64,000 bases of DNA from Arctopsyche grandis (taxonomy: Eukaryota > Arthropoda > Insecta > Trichoptera > Hydropsychidae): assembly GCF_051622035.1 (NCBI RefSeq), contig NC_135355.1:39413986-39477985 (forward strand), written 5' to 3'. Position numbers and translations under genes: made by a program. How positions within the stretch are numbered: the first letter of the stretch is position 1; each line of letters begins with the position of its first letter. Of the stretch, positions 23,266 to 33,712 are shown in pieces. Below the pieces are notes generated by a model, which saw nothing but the letters and a program-made list of their open reading frames with translations, did not search any database and had not been told where the DNA came from.

Positions 23266-24255
23266 TTATATTGTGTATTTATCTACAATAACCATCAGAA
23301 GCGATTCAAACAGATATCTGGAGGGTCGAATCTGGCTCCTAAATACGTAATCTTGCAAATGCAATGCAAATGATTCGCGACTTGAGCCGACGTGACGATT
23401 CATCTTCCGTTTGGCTCGCATCAACATCATCTCAATGTTTTGCGTGTGCAATTCCCGATTATTCGGGTCCACCAAGTTGTTTTCGGCACCCATAAACGAA
23501 TGCGTGTATATTCCATTCGCAATGTGCGGAATGTTTCCGTACGCTGCCCAACCGTCCGAAATTATGTTTGAACCGGGCAATATATGTCGGAGTATTTCAT
23601 CTTGCAGTGTATCCGCAGCGCAGTTCGGAACCGCAACCAAGAAACGCTTTCCAACAGCGCCGTTTTCCAGTCTCTCGATTCCGCCGAACACCCAGTGACC
23701 TTCGGGCTGCTGGCTCTGTCGGTGTTCACCGCGGAAGAAGTACGACTCGCCGATCTCTACAATCACCGGTTGAAAGTTCTCGTCTATCCCTCCGATTGCA
23801 CCGGCACGTCTTTGATTCTTCTCGAACTCCTCCCGAATAACGTTGCATATATCAGCGGAATCCTCTTCGCTGACACCTAATTGAGTCACTGTTTCGTTTT
23901 GCAGATCTTCGCACCAATAATGCATTACAACTATGATTGTACGCAGCGGCAAATCCCTCCCGTCGAAAAATGACTCGGATCGGATGGACTTTCGAAAGTT
24001 GCACTCTTGCAAGTTGCATTCCCATCTGTAGCCGTCAATAATTTGAGCACATTCCAACAATGATGCGGGTTCACCGCATACGCTGCAGAGACGACTGTTC
24101 TTAATCAGTCCGCGTTTCGCCAACCACTCTATGCACATTCCACTTTCGCCTAAAACCACACATAATTCAGGCGATGACCACTTCTCGTACAATATGTCTT
24201 TCCTATCCATAAGCTTGTTCACTATTTTATTACAGAGTTTCCATACACTTGTCAT
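23266..24255 (-). CDS. Merlin-type DDE transposase (ISXO2-like), open frame of 329 residues
   Basis: The frame is uninterrupted from ATG at 24255. The N-terminal part has a Cys pair zinc-binding-like region (CSVCGEPASLLEC and CNLQECNF, residues 57-86). The ISXO2-like nuclease domain covers about residues 150-300: IGGIDENFQ with the first catalytic Asp, SYFFRGEHR, HWVFGGIER, ISDGWAAYGNI with the second Asp, and HTQNIEMMLMRAKRKM with the last acidic residue. Merlin elements are eukaryotic relatives of IS1016/IS1595. It would cut and paste its own ends. The frame looks intact, but terminal repeats and a target duplication were not located, so activity is unknown. A decayed relative lies at 44680-44960. 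Confidence 0.88.
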   Translation of the reverse strand: MTSVWKLCNKIVNKLMDRKDILYEKWSSPELCVVLGESGMCIEWLAKRGLIKNSRLCSVCGEPASLLECAQIIDGYRWECNLQECNFRKSIRSESFFDGRDLPLRTIIVVMHYWCEDLQNETVTQLGVSEEDSADICNVIREEFEKNQRRAGAIGGIDENFQPVIVEIGESYFFRGEHRQSQQPEGHWVFGGIERLENGAVGKRFLVAVPNCAADTLQDEILRHILPGSNIISDGWAAYGNIPHIANGIYTHSFMGAENNLVDPNNRELHTQNIEMMLMRAKRKMNRHVGSSRESFALHLQDYVFRSQIRPSRYLFESLLMVIVDKYTI

Positions 24256-24650
24256 GTTAATTCTTTTAGGTTATATTCAATTTCAAAAAGGGCCTGAGTC
24301 GAGAAATTCTAAAGCCTAGTCGCGAACAAGAAGGCCTCGAGGGTTTTCTTTTGGTTTATGTGTCAAAACAGCGTGTGCTTTGACGTAAGATTCAACGTAT
24401 TTGACATATCAGTGTAGCCAGTGTTAAAAAAAAAACGGTTAAATTTCTCGAGAATAATAATTTGGTAATTGGATTGGAGCGCACATTGTGATCGCTCAAA
24501 AGACAATTTTTGGCCCTCGAGTTCTCGTTAGTATGATAGTTATTTGTTTTATCTTTTTTCAAGATCGCAAGTTTGTCTCAGCGCATAGGGGTTTCTGATT
24601 TGTTTTGTTTTATACTGAACGTTTGTTTTATACAAGATTGCTAATGGTAT
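24256..24650. other. Flank of the Merlin gene, likely element end
   Basis: The stretch includes TTAAATTTCTCGAGAATAAT (24449-24468), shared with other Merlin-related fragments in the window. No gene is seen. Confidence 0.4.
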
Positions 24651-25291
24651 TGTAAGGCAGGGAAGGTATGTTGACCGTATCCCAGCCTAACGAAACACAT
24701 GTTGTGTAGTTTGAAAGAGGATCGTTTATTTTCGTTAAATTGGTACAATGGTTATTGTGGTGACCATTGAAGTATAATGTATAAAATAGTCATTCCTAAC
24801 AAAAGTATCGCTTAAAAGCGAACCATCGAAGAGAGAGACGGAAAGTCAGAAGAGAGACAAAAGAGTGAGGAAAAAAAATTCGTGGAAGTGATCGTCCCTT
24901 ACAACAACTGGACAAAACAGCTGACATCTCCGGGCACACGGATTTTTTGTGGCAACATTTTTAGGGGCTGAGAGCAATTCTATGCATACTACTTCAATGT
25001 AGATAAAGTAATAATTAGTTTTAAAAAATAATACGGTGTACGGCTCTGTTTTTCAATGAGTGAGGCTGGTCCGAACATCTAGCACGTGCACATACAGATG
25101 TTCGGACTTTGTCGAACTAATACTACCACACAATTTCACTAGTAGAGCCTATTTCAAAGAGATCCTACTGCTACAGAGCTTAACAAACAACTGAGCAAAA
25201 CAGCCGAAATCTCCGTCTGCACGGAGTTTTTGTAGCAACATTTTTGGAAGCTGAGAGTGCTTCTACCCATTCTACTTCAATGGTGGTGACA

Positions 25292-25594
25292 CGACAACTC
25301 GTTCACAGATTTTCCATAAGCCGATGATGCGCTCCAGGCATTACGTAAACGGCCATCTCTTTCTCACCCCGTCTGTTCACCATGATCTCGTTTACTCTGC
25401 CATTACGTATGCAGCCATCTCTTTCACAGACCATTTTTTCACCGATAACAGACGGTCTGTGAAAGAGATGGCTGCATACGTAATGGCATAGTAAACAAGA
25501 TCATGGTGAACAGACGGGGTGAGACAGAAATGGCCGTATACGTAATGCCTGGAGCGCATCATCGGTTTACGGAAAATCTGTGAACGAGTTGTCG
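25292..25594. repeat. Long inverted repeat: two 141-bp arms, 21-bp loop
   Basis: Arms 25292-25432 and 25454-25594 are near-perfect inverted copies with only a few mismatches by eye. Transcripts could fold into a hairpin of about 140 bp. It lies inside the LTR described at 24651-25967. Confidence 0.92.
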
Positions 25595-26145
25595 GGTAAC
25601 CGGTTATTGTATGTACGAAGAGGTTTCTTCGGAGATGTGATCTAGTTGAACTCCAGAGGTTCACTCTGGTGTTGGGACTGGCGTATCACTTTATATACCT
25701 TCTGGCTTGAAGCGTGTCGTGTGCATATCTTTTGTTCTTCGGTTCCCGGATACACGTGTTTGACCTTATGGAGAGCAGGCGATTGATTGAAACGCGGTGT
25801 TCGGCTTCGGAAAACAATGTTTATTGGTTCAGGTACAGCGAGTGTGGGAGACGAGAGAGGTGTTGTCGGTTGCGAGGTCCGAAGGGAAGAGATAGCTTCC
25901 CGTGACGCGCTGACCGCCCTCGGGGCGAAAACACCTCCGTTTACGGCCAGCCTTTGGGGTTGCCACAATACTCCCCCCTTAGCCTTGGCGATACCACTTA
26001 GCTGGTACCCCAGCGTTACAGACGAAATAATGTCTTACAGTCACAGAAGCAAAATAATATTACAGTTACTTCCGACCTCTCTCGTGTTCTTTCTCTTGGT
26101 ATCATACAAGTGTATCAAAAAATGCATGTGGACCACGAATGTACA

Positions 26146-26325
26146 CACATAAGTAAACTAAAATACACATCAGTACAACATAAGTAAATCGAATACACAT
26201 CAGTACAACATAAGTAAACTAAAATACACATCAGTACAACATAAGTAAACTAAAATACACATCAGTACAACATAAGTAAACTAAAATACACATCAGTACA
26301 ACATAAGTAAATCGAATACCCATAC
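26146..26325. repeat. Tandem repeat, about 31-bp unit, five to six copies
   Basis: The unit contains ACATCAGTACAACATAAGTA followed by AACTAAAATAC or ATCGAATAC. It sits in the 3' non-coding part of the LTR-element fossil. Confidence 0.9.
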
Positions 26326-26919
26326 TTTCCACGGAAAGGTAAACATAGAACAGTAAGGAATGAAAGTTTTGGAATTTCGCTTCCCGGAGCTACAGCGTAT
26401 GTGGAGGATCGTACAATTCATAACAGCCATCATTAGTTATAAAAACTGACAGTCTAATGTACACACGGAATGAGATCTAATAGCAGCGACTCCACGCTAG
26501 GCACACAAAAATAATAATATACTCATTACATATGGTAAGGAAAAAAATCGGGATACATAGATAGACGAGAACACAATCATCTAAGGCTATTGCAATTAAA
26601 GCATTAAACTATAACAATATTTGAATAACTGATTATTCTAGGTAGAAATGCATTCCTGAAACTTCCGTGAGGTTATGGGCATTTCATGAGAAGCTAACAT
26701 GTCATCATAATTGGGGTAGATACTAATACATATGCGAGTGCTTAATTACTAGTCCCTAAATCGAGCAGGAATTTGCGTGGTTCTTCCAGTGCGGGTCGTT
26801 GATGATGTAGGCATTGGTACTGACGGTGGTAGAGATTGCTCTGGAGGTGATGGTGATTGCTCCGACGAGGTCGGGGGTGGTCCAGGTGATAGCGGGGGCC
26901 GGGGCGAGGGCGGAGGCTT

Positions 26920-27052
26920 GGTGTCGGGGGTCACCAGTATGGAAGATGAACGAATGAGACGACTGGCATGTTGAAATTGATCGAGGCTGCGTGGCTCGAT
27001 GTCGGGGGTCACCAGTATGGAGGATGAACGAATGAGACGACTGGCATGTTAA
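26920..27052. repeat. Direct repeat, about 60-bp unit, two copies
   Basis: The words GTCGGGGGTCACCAGTATGG and AACGAATGAGACGACTGGCA occur at about 26923-26971 and again at 27001-27049. The copies overlap the LTR-element pol end. Confidence 0.85.
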
Positions 27053-27512
27053 TGCACGTGTTTATTATATGACAGCTGAAGACAGAGTGAGTAGCAGCTA
27101 TCCGAACCCAGCCGGGTTGGTCCCCACTCGCAGGAAGGCAACCAAACTCGACCATGTCGTATAAGCGAGCCGCCACAACCTATATTCGAGGCGCGTGCTC
27201 GGGGTCAGCGTGCCAGGACATCGTGGTTTTATGGGTTCATGCGCCAGGACGTGGTTCGTTTGAGCGTGTGCCATGCCTTAATGACTTTTCACGTGTATAT
27301 TTGGGGCACGTGTATTTGATGCAAGCTATGACCTATTTACGAGGCGAGCGTGCTACACGTGCTGTTTATGGGGGGGAAGCGTGTTCTTCCTTTGTTCTTC
27401 GGGCACGGTCACAGGGGTCGTTGCCCTTGAGTTTATGCGTGTTTGGACAGGATCGATGATGAGATCGCTGGTGTTGATATAATATAGCATGAGTTGTACT
27501 ATATTCCTACAG
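27053..27512 (-). mobile_element. Fragment related to LTR family 3
   Basis: Read on the minus strand from 27512 the sequence starts TGTAGGAATATAGTACAAC and continues with a word like AGCGATCTCA, as does the LTR at 63108-63555. The other boundary is not defined. It is a partial fossil. Confidence 0.4.
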
Positions 27513-27613
27513 TATTGATAAAACAAATAACTATGGTAAATGGTATTGTTAATGGCCCTTGATGGGTGACCGTGAAAAAGTCGACATACATATAAAAACC
27601 GGCTAGTATATAT

Positions 27614-28259
27614 TGTACGGACGCCAGGGGTTCTCAATCGAGATGCCACCTGATGTCGTGATGTTTGTATAGCTAGTGGTAAAGCGTCGGCGTGGTTTTC
27701 CCCCAATGGTGCCTGCTGATCGTCGTCTGTGGTCTGGTCTCTGCTAATGTCTGCTCTGCTCTCTGTCTCCCCCTCTCGTACCGTGTGCGTATGTAAACGT
27801 GATGTTGGGAGATGGAAATGGAAGGAGATTGTATACAATGACAACAGGTCGTAAATCTGTTTTTTATACAACTATATTTCAAGTTAAATGTACAGAGAGC
27901 AAGCAGGGGGGAAGGGGGGGGGGAGTTCGTGTACAAAGAACACGTGTTGTGTGGATTTAGGTTATGCACCAAGAACGCGTGTCTGAGTGGCCTGCCTTCG
28001 GGATGAAGACAGACCAGGCTTCCTCAATACACCCGGACGAATACTGGAGCTGGTCTCCAAGTATCGTCAAACATCACCAGTCTCGAACTGGTGATTCGGG
28101 ATCGAGGAAACGCGCCGCTTAGAAGCAGTGTTCAAGCGGCGGCGGTTGGAGTGGGAGTGTGTGCGCTGGCTGACCAGGGCGGCCAGCACCAAAAAAACAT
28201 AGGGCAGCTCGTGGGTCGTAAGGCCACGAAAGCCGACCAACAGACAATTGGTCTGAACA
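27614..28259 (-). mobile_element. Solo LTR, family 2
   Basis: Read on the minus strand it runs from TGTTCAGACCAATTG to CCCTGGCGTCCGTACA, about 646 bp. The 5-bp repeat TATAT flanks it (27609-27613 and 28260-28264). Related copies are 34165-34742 and the nested one at 43307-44398. No internal coding part remains. TG...CA ends and a 5-bp duplication indicate an LTR retrotransposon; the superfamily is not established. Confidence 0.82.
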
Positions 28260-28263
28260 TATA

Positions 28264-28426
28264 TATTAGTGGCGTGCGGTAAAACTTTCTCTCCCCCCGT
28301 CGTACATACTTACTTAATTTGCACGAGCAGGATACAACAGGAATAGGCTTTTCCTCGTGTATCTGCGCGCGCACATTAAATAAGGCTGTATAACAAAAAG
28401 AGAGATAATTTCACCGCATGCCACTA
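28264..28426. mobile_element. MITE-like element with AGTGGCGTGCGG ends
   Basis: The left end TAGTGGCGTGCGGTAAAA and the right end, inverted, TAGTGGCATGCGGTGAAA are near-perfect inverted repeats about 160 bp apart, inside TATAT-rich flanks. It resembles small hAT MITEs. The solo LTR 27614-28259 inserted beside its left end. Confidence 0.65.
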
Positions 28427-29224
28427 ATATATATTATATGCACATAGTACCGTTTACCATGCACCCTTTTTTTTGATCTTTCGATTTTCGATCTTTGCCT
28501 TCCAATATTTGCTTTTTCGGCCTTTTCACTTTCGGTCCCGTGAGGTAGACCCATTTGCTTCTTCACCTTAGCCCTAAAAGTACTGAAAGAGTCAGTAAAA
28601 AAGTCGGGACAAACATCCATACCATTTTAAAGACGCCATATACGCTCATTGTGACGGCATATACGTGCGATTGTACTATTGAAAGAATTGTTTTTATGAC
28701 AAATTGGTGGATTAAAATGATTTTTAAATCTGGTTACACATTACGTTAAATTGTACCACCATACAAAAATTATTGTATTTCTAGTTATTACAAGAACCTT
28801 GCAAACAATCTGTCTTCGATTATATGTTTAAAATGCACGAAAAGCATTCGCTGAAGAAGAGCACGAAAAATTTTATTATACAATATTGACACACCCCTAA
28901 TGGTAAGACATGCATATTAGGGATGCAAAATTGTATTTCAAATTAAAATAAAATAAAAATGGAAGATTAAGAACATTAGACTGAATATGAAAGAAATTGA
29001 AATTGTTTTCATTGTAATATTTTTTTAATGTTATTTAAGAAGAGGTTTATAATACAATGCAATTAATTTATATAGTATTTATATTTTACATTGCCATCAT
29101 GTTCTATGATGGGTAAATTAATTTTCAGTAAGTGAACATTCTACTCTTCATTTTAATATCTTTTTCTCGGGTAGCTTATTTACATTTTAATCATTCATAA
29201 AAATTATTCAAGCTGATACAATTA
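28427..29224. other. Downstream flank of zinc-finger gene 1
   Basis: AT-rich with no recognised gene; it includes the 3' UTR of the minus-strand gene ending at 29225, whose polyadenylation site I cannot place. Confidence 0.4.
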
Positions 29225-31771
29225 TTAAATACCCATATCTAATAAGTGTCGTTTCATATGTTTTCCTAGCAAATAATTATTTGAAAAGCATTTAGAGCAC
29301 ATTTCACATTTCGACGGCTTCTCACCAACGTGACGTTTCATGTGAGATCTTAATTCACTCTCGTTAACGAAACGCTTCAAGCATATTGGACATTCGAATG
29401 GTTTTTCTCCGGTGTGACGTTTCATATGCACAATTAAGTTTCTATTGTTTACAAAACATTTCGAGCAAGTTTCACACTCGAATGGTGTTTTCAAAGTGTG
29501 ATGTTTCATGTGTCGTCTCAGCAAAAGATTGCTTGCAAAGCGTTCAGAGCATATTTTACAATTCAGTTCTGTTTCTGAGATGTGACGTTTCATATGCTGT
29601 TCTAATTCACTTTTCCTTACGAAACATTTCGAGCATATGTCACATTCGAATGATTTTTCTCCAATGTGACGCTTTAAATGAATTTTTAACTCAATGTCTC
29701 TTACGAAGCATTTCGTGCATATTTCGCATTTAAATGGCATTTTCCCAGTGTGACGTTGCATATGTTGTTTGAACCCACCATTAGTTAAAAAACATTTCGA
29801 GCACAATTCACATTTGAATAGAGTTTCCCCAGTGTGACGCTGCATGTGTTGTTGAAGTTCGCCATTGTTTAAGAAACATTTTGAGCATATTTCACACTTG
29901 AATGGTTTTTCTCCAATGTGACGTCTCACGTGGATTCTTAATTCACTCTTACTAACAAAACGTTTTGCACACATTGCACACTCGAATGGTTTTTCTCCGG
30001 TGTGACGCTTCATATGCACATTTAAGTTACGGTTGGTTACAAAACGTTTCGAGCAGATTTCACATTTGAACGGCGTTCTCAGAGTGTGTCGTTGCATATG
30101 TTCTTTAAGTTCGTAATTGCCTAAAAAACATTTGGAGCATATTTCACATTTGAACGGTTTTTCTCCAGTGTGACGTTTTAAATGTTTTCTTAAGGCGTCG
30201 TATATTACAAAACGTTTTGAGCATATTGTACATTCGAATGGTTTTTCTCCAGTGTGACGTTTCATATGTACCTTTAAGTTTCGATTGGTTACAAAACATT
30301 TCGAGCAGATTTCACATTTGAATCGGGTTTTCAATGTGTGACGTTTCATATGTTTTCGTAACAAAACATTGCTTGAAAAACGCTCCGAGCATATGTTACA
30401 ATTCGATTCTGTTTCTACAGGGTGACATTTCATATGCTCTATTAATTCACTTTTCCTTACAAAACATTTCGAACATGTTTCACACTTGAACGGCTTTTCT
30501 CCAGTGTGACGCTTCAAATGTATTTTCAGCGCATCTTCAATTACAAAACATTTCGAACATATTGTACATTCGAATGGTTTTTCTCCAGTGTGACGTTTCA
30601 TATGCACGTTCAAGTTTCGATTGGTTGTGAAACATTTAGAGCAGATTTCACATTTGAATCGTGTTTCCAAACTGTGACGTTTCATATGTTGTCTCAGCAG
30701 AAGATTGCTTGTAAAACGTTCCGGGCATATTTTACAATCCAATTCTGCTTCTTCTATGTGACGTTTTACATGCTCTCTCAATTCACTTTTCCTTACAAAA
30801 CACTTTGAACATATATCACATTCATATGGCTTTTCTCCAGTGTGACGTTTTAAATGGATTTTCAACGCGTTTTCAATTACAAAACGTTTTGAACATAATG
30901 TACACTGAAACGGTTTCTCTCCGTTGTGACGTTGCATATGTACATTTAAGCTTCGATTAGTTGTAAAACATTTTAGGCACATTTTACATTTGAATCGTGT
31001 TTCCAAGCCGTGACTTCTCATATGTTGTCTCAGCAGAAGATTACTTGTAAAACGTTCCGAGCATATTTTACAATTCAATTCTGTTTCCTCAGTGTGGCGT
31101 TTCATATGCTCTCCCAATTCGATTTTCCTTAGAAAGCATTTCGAGCATGTCTCGCATTTGAACGGTTTTTCTCCGGAGTGACGTTTTAAATGGATTTTCA
31201 ATGCATCTTCAATCACAAAACGTTTTGGGCAAATTGTACATTCAAATGGTTTTTCGCCTGTGTGACGTTTCATATGTACATTCAAGTTTCTATTCGTTGC
31301 AAAACACTTCAAACATATTTCACATTTGAATCGTGTCTTCAAAGTGTGACATTTCATATGTTCTCTCAATAAAAGATTGCTAGTGAAATGTTCCGAGCAT
31401 ATTTTACAATTCAACTGCTTTTCTCCAATGTGACGTTTCATATGCTCTCCTAGTTCAATTTTCCCTACAAAACATTTCAAACACAATTCACATTTGAATG
31501 GTTTTTCTCCAATGTGGCGTTTTAAATGTTTTCTAAGTGCGTCGTAGATTACAAAACGTTTTGAACATATTGTACATTCGAATGGTTTTTCTCCAGTATG
31601 CCGTTTCATATGTACATTTAAGTTTCGATTGGTCGCAAAACATTTAGAGCAGATTTCACACTTGAAACGTGTTTCCAAACTGTGACGTTTTATATGTGTT
31701 GATAATTTTGTATTATACAAGTAGCATCCGTCTGAAGTTTTACTTATGTGGTCAGTTTTTTTATTATCCAG
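29225..31771 (-). CDS. ZAD-zinc-finger gene 1, exon 3: array of about 29 C2H2 fingers
   Basis: The exon begins after an acceptor (tttcag, then CTGGAT at 31771) and ends with TAA at 29225-29227, giving 848 residues. Together with 32896-33177 and 33252-33401 the protein would be about 992 residues. I count 29 fingers of the form Cx2C-x12-Hx3H joined mostly by TGEKPF linkers. Fingers 1-16 repeat a four-finger unit, with recognition helices near NRNLNV, I.DALKI, RKSEL and SNLLLR, four times; fingers 17-19 begin a fifth. Such arrays bind DNA, and the ZAD mediates dimer formation, so a nuclear DNA-binding regulator is expected. The target is unknown. Confidence 0.93.
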   Translation of the reverse strand: MDNKKTDHISKTSDGCYLYNTKLSTHIKRHSLETRFKCEICSKCFATNRNLNVHMKRHTGEKPFECTICSKRFVIYDALRKHLKRHIGEKPFKCELCLKCFVGKIELGEHMKRHIGEKQLNCKICSEHFTSNLLLREHMKCHTLKTRFKCEICLKCFATNRNLNVHMKRHTGEKPFECTICPKRFVIEDALKIHLKRHSGEKPFKCETCSKCFLRKIELGEHMKRHTEETELNCKICSERFTSNLLLRQHMRSHGLETRFKCKMCLKCFTTNRSLNVHMQRHNGEKPFQCTLCSKRFVIENALKIHLKRHTGEKPYECDICSKCFVRKSELREHVKRHIEEAELDCKICPERFTSNLLLRQHMKRHSLETRFKCEICSKCFTTNRNLNVHMKRHTGEKPFECTICSKCFVIEDALKIHLKRHTGEKPFKCETCSKCFVRKSELIEHMKCHPVETESNCNICSERFSSNVLLRKHMKRHTLKTRFKCEICSKCFVTNRNLKVHMKRHTGEKPFECTICSKRFVIYDALRKHLKRHTGEKPFKCEICSKCFLGNYELKEHMQRHTLRTPFKCEICSKRFVTNRNLNVHMKRHTGEKPFECAMCAKRFVSKSELRIHVRRHIGEKPFKCEICSKCFLNNGELQQHMQRHTGETLFKCELCSKCFLTNGGFKQHMQRHTGKMPFKCEICTKCFVRDIELKIHLKRHIGEKSFECDICSKCFVRKSELEQHMKRHISETELNCKICSERFASNLLLRRHMKHHTLKTPFECETCSKCFVNNRNLIVHMKRHTGEKPFECPICLKRFVNESELRSHMKRHVGEKPSKCEMCSKCFSNNYLLGKHMKRHLLDMGI

Positions 31772-31801
31772 CTGAAACATATAAAAAGCAGGACTTGATT
31801 A

Positions 31802-32030
31802 TTTATTATAAACTAGTGTTGTGCCCGATGAAATATCATCGCATGGGTGTTGGTGTATTAAGATATTAAATAAAAAATAAAAAAGAAATGTGTCGGTCCT
31901 GTGTTTGATCTGCATGCGGTCGAAATTTTCTCAAATACCTTTTAAATATACTTAATTTAATATTTATATTTAATTGTTAATGGTAAAAACTACCTACCTA
32001 TCTACATATAAACAATATAAAATAGAGAAA
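31802..32030. other. Intron 2 of gene 1, part before the MITE
   Basis: Low-complexity AT-rich intronic sequence; nothing else seen. Confidence 0.5.
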
Positions 32031-32544
32031 TTAACCGTTTGCCCGCGGCCGTCTTCTATGGAAGCTTTGCGCGACAAGTCTGTAGCGCGGCTGTCTTCCA
32101 TAGAATTTCTGAACTTTGCACGGGATTTTGAGCCTTATATGCGCCTATTTCAACTGTTTTAAGGTTCAAAATTCGTTGAATATATTACTGAGAGTTGAAT
32201 GCCATCTATTCAATTTGCTTAAAATGAATATATACCAGTCAAAATTAGTTTTTTGTGGAACCATACTGAAACCTCGTTTGTGTGACGTCACGTCTGTTGA
32301 ACAATGGCGACGATACGTCTCAATTATATGAAGAATGATTATTTGACAATTAAGCCAAAATTACGACATATATTATGTATTTTATTGTTTAAAATAATAC
32401 TTTATGTGTTAATTAACATATCTGGTTACTTGAGTAAATATTAAAATCTGTATTTAAGGTCGAAAACTCGATTGCCAACTTCGCGAAAAAGATGCCGCGT
32501 ACCGGGCTTGTTCGCTATATTTATTGCCGTGGGCAATGGGTTAA
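32031..32544 (+). mobile_element. piggyBac-type MITE, copy C, in intron 2 of zinc-finger gene 1
   Basis: It has TTAA at both ends (32031-32034 and 32541-32544). The left end CCGTTTGCCCGCGG and the right end, inverted, CCCATTGCCCACGG are inverted repeats. It is opposite in orientation to copy A. The element does not break the exons. Confidence 0.9.
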
Positions 32545-32617
32545 TGAATGAATTAATTAAATGAATTTTCAATAAACGGCAGTAAATTCTCTGCCAAGAG
32601 GAAACATTGGTAGCAAA

Positions 32618-32637
32618 TAGTATATATATATATATAT
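32618..32637. repeat. (TA)n microsatellite
   Basis: About 20 bp of TA in the intron of gene 1. Confidence 0.8.
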
Positions 32638-32895
32638 AGAAGTTTTTTATTTTGTTATTGTATTCGTATATAAGTTTTGTCAGTGTTTTAGCCGTGAAGT
32701 ACATATGTATGTGGAATCGAAACGAATATAATAGTACGGCGAGCTTTATCTCAGACAGACACAATAGCCATATAATATATATGATATGATGATGATGATG
32801 GGTCAAATCTTACAATTTCGAATGGGTACTTGCTGACGGATAAAAGGAAAGGATGATTTTTTTTGCCTAATATTACTTAAATATGTATGTATTAC

Positions 32896-33177
32896 CGTTG
32901 AATCTTTCTCTTCTTCTAGTGAAAGCTTGTCGGTATCAATACTCCTTTTCTTTAGATTACAATTCATCGATCGCACTTCACTGTCTTCGCCGAATTTGTC
33001 CTCACAAACGAAATCGTCAAGTAAAACTTCCTCCACTTTAATATCCACACATTCGATAGATTTCCGTCTCATCTTTTCATCACTCTGTTTACAAATCTTT
33101 TTAAATTGAGCGAGCAATTTCAAGTTGCATTCACAGGATGAGCACATTGCATGGGGCAGTCCATCGTGTTTTCTCAC
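32896..33177 (-). CDS. ZAD-zinc-finger gene 1, exon 2: second half of ZAD and acidic linker
   Basis: After an acceptor (ctag) at 33178-33179 the exon starts VRKHDGLPHAMCSSCE, giving the second Cys pair of the ZAD and its long helix (LLAQFKKICKQSDE). An acidic linker follows with IKVEEVLLDDFVCED. The donor is ACG/gtaata at 32896/32895. Length is 282 bp in phase 0. The same exon occurs in genes 2, 3 and the relic at 45202-45522. The 1,124-bp intron downstream carries the piggyBac MITE 32031-32544. Confidence 0.9.
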
Positions 33178-33251
33178 CTAGAATGGAAATATACATAGAT
33201 TTGATGCAAAGAATCTAATTGGAATTTATTTTAACACATTGAGCATCTGAC

Positions 33252-33401
33252 TTGTAGTTGACAGCAGTGTGAGATGAGTCGCTGCGCTTCCAGAGACTCT
33301 GAATTGGAATGGAAGATGGAAATGGAAGATTCAACTGGAACTGAACATAGGCAAAGTCGACAAGTCTGCGTCTCGTCTGGAACAAACTCGGCCCAGGACA
33401 T
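33252..33401 (-). CDS. ZAD-zinc-finger gene 1, exon 1: start and first Cys pair of ZAD
   Basis: The frame opens MSWAEFVPDETQTCRLCLCS and ends LISHCCQLQ before a gtcaga donor. CRLC is the first zinc-binding pair of the ZAD. Genes 2 and 3 start directly at M(M)TCRLCLCS, so the ten extra residues here are unusual: the position of their Met is a Gln codon (CAG), and translation must begin upstream. The exon is 50 codons, phase 0, followed by a 74-bp intron. Confidence 0.82.
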
Positions 33402-33712
33402 GCTTAATCTTTAGTGTCAGTGACAGAACTTTGACAGCTGACGATGGGTACCAATTGTCATGTAGGGATTGTGAAACCGCAGCTCGCGAACTGCGTGCGT
33501 TCTTGGGATAGGCGCATTGTGAAAAAGAAAAGATTATAATATTAGGCAAGAGAAGTACTATAGTTGTTTGCTAAATATACATAGTTTTAAGTAAAAAATT
33601 AGAACTTCGTGAGTAAATTACAACTGATTACTTTTTGTGCCGTCTAAGGTGCTTCTGTTCACTACTAACTGATGCAATATATTAATTTACCGTAATACAT
33701 TATATATATTAA
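33402..33712. other. Upstream flank of zinc-finger gene 1
   Basis: It must contain the promoter of the minus-strand gene starting at 33401, but I cannot identify a TATA box or initiator with confidence. Confidence 0.35.

Larger units (their letters stand above)
24651..27012 (-). mobile_element. LTR retrotransposon 3' end (Ty3/Gypsy-like): pol C-terminus, polypurine tract and LTR
   Basis: On the minus strand the order is the end of a pol-type frame (27012-26749, ending RTGRTTQIPARFRD after a Pro/Ser-rich stretch), a non-coding part with short tandem repeats, the purine run GGCTAAGGGGGGAGTAT, and an LTR from TGTGGCAACC (25967) to 24651. The LTR end resembles LTR family 1. The LTR carries a long inverted repeat (25292-25594). 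The rest of the element is absent, so it is a broken fossil. Confidence 0.72.

Noticed and set aside
23266-24255. Bacterial insertion sequence or contamination because of the ISXO2-like domain
   Set aside because: Merlin is a eukaryotic superfamily with this domain, base composition fits, and a decayed relative is present at 44680-44960.
26146-26325. CRISPR array
   Set aside because: The repeats are head to tail without variable spacers and lie in LTR-element DNA of an insect.
26777-26974. Gly/Asp-rich plus-strand frame
   Set aside because: It is antisense to the Pro/Ser-rich end of the LTR-element pol frame.
29386-31372. Plus-strand open frames inside the zinc-finger exons
   Set aside because: They are antisense shadows of the finger repeats and recur with the 84-bp finger period.
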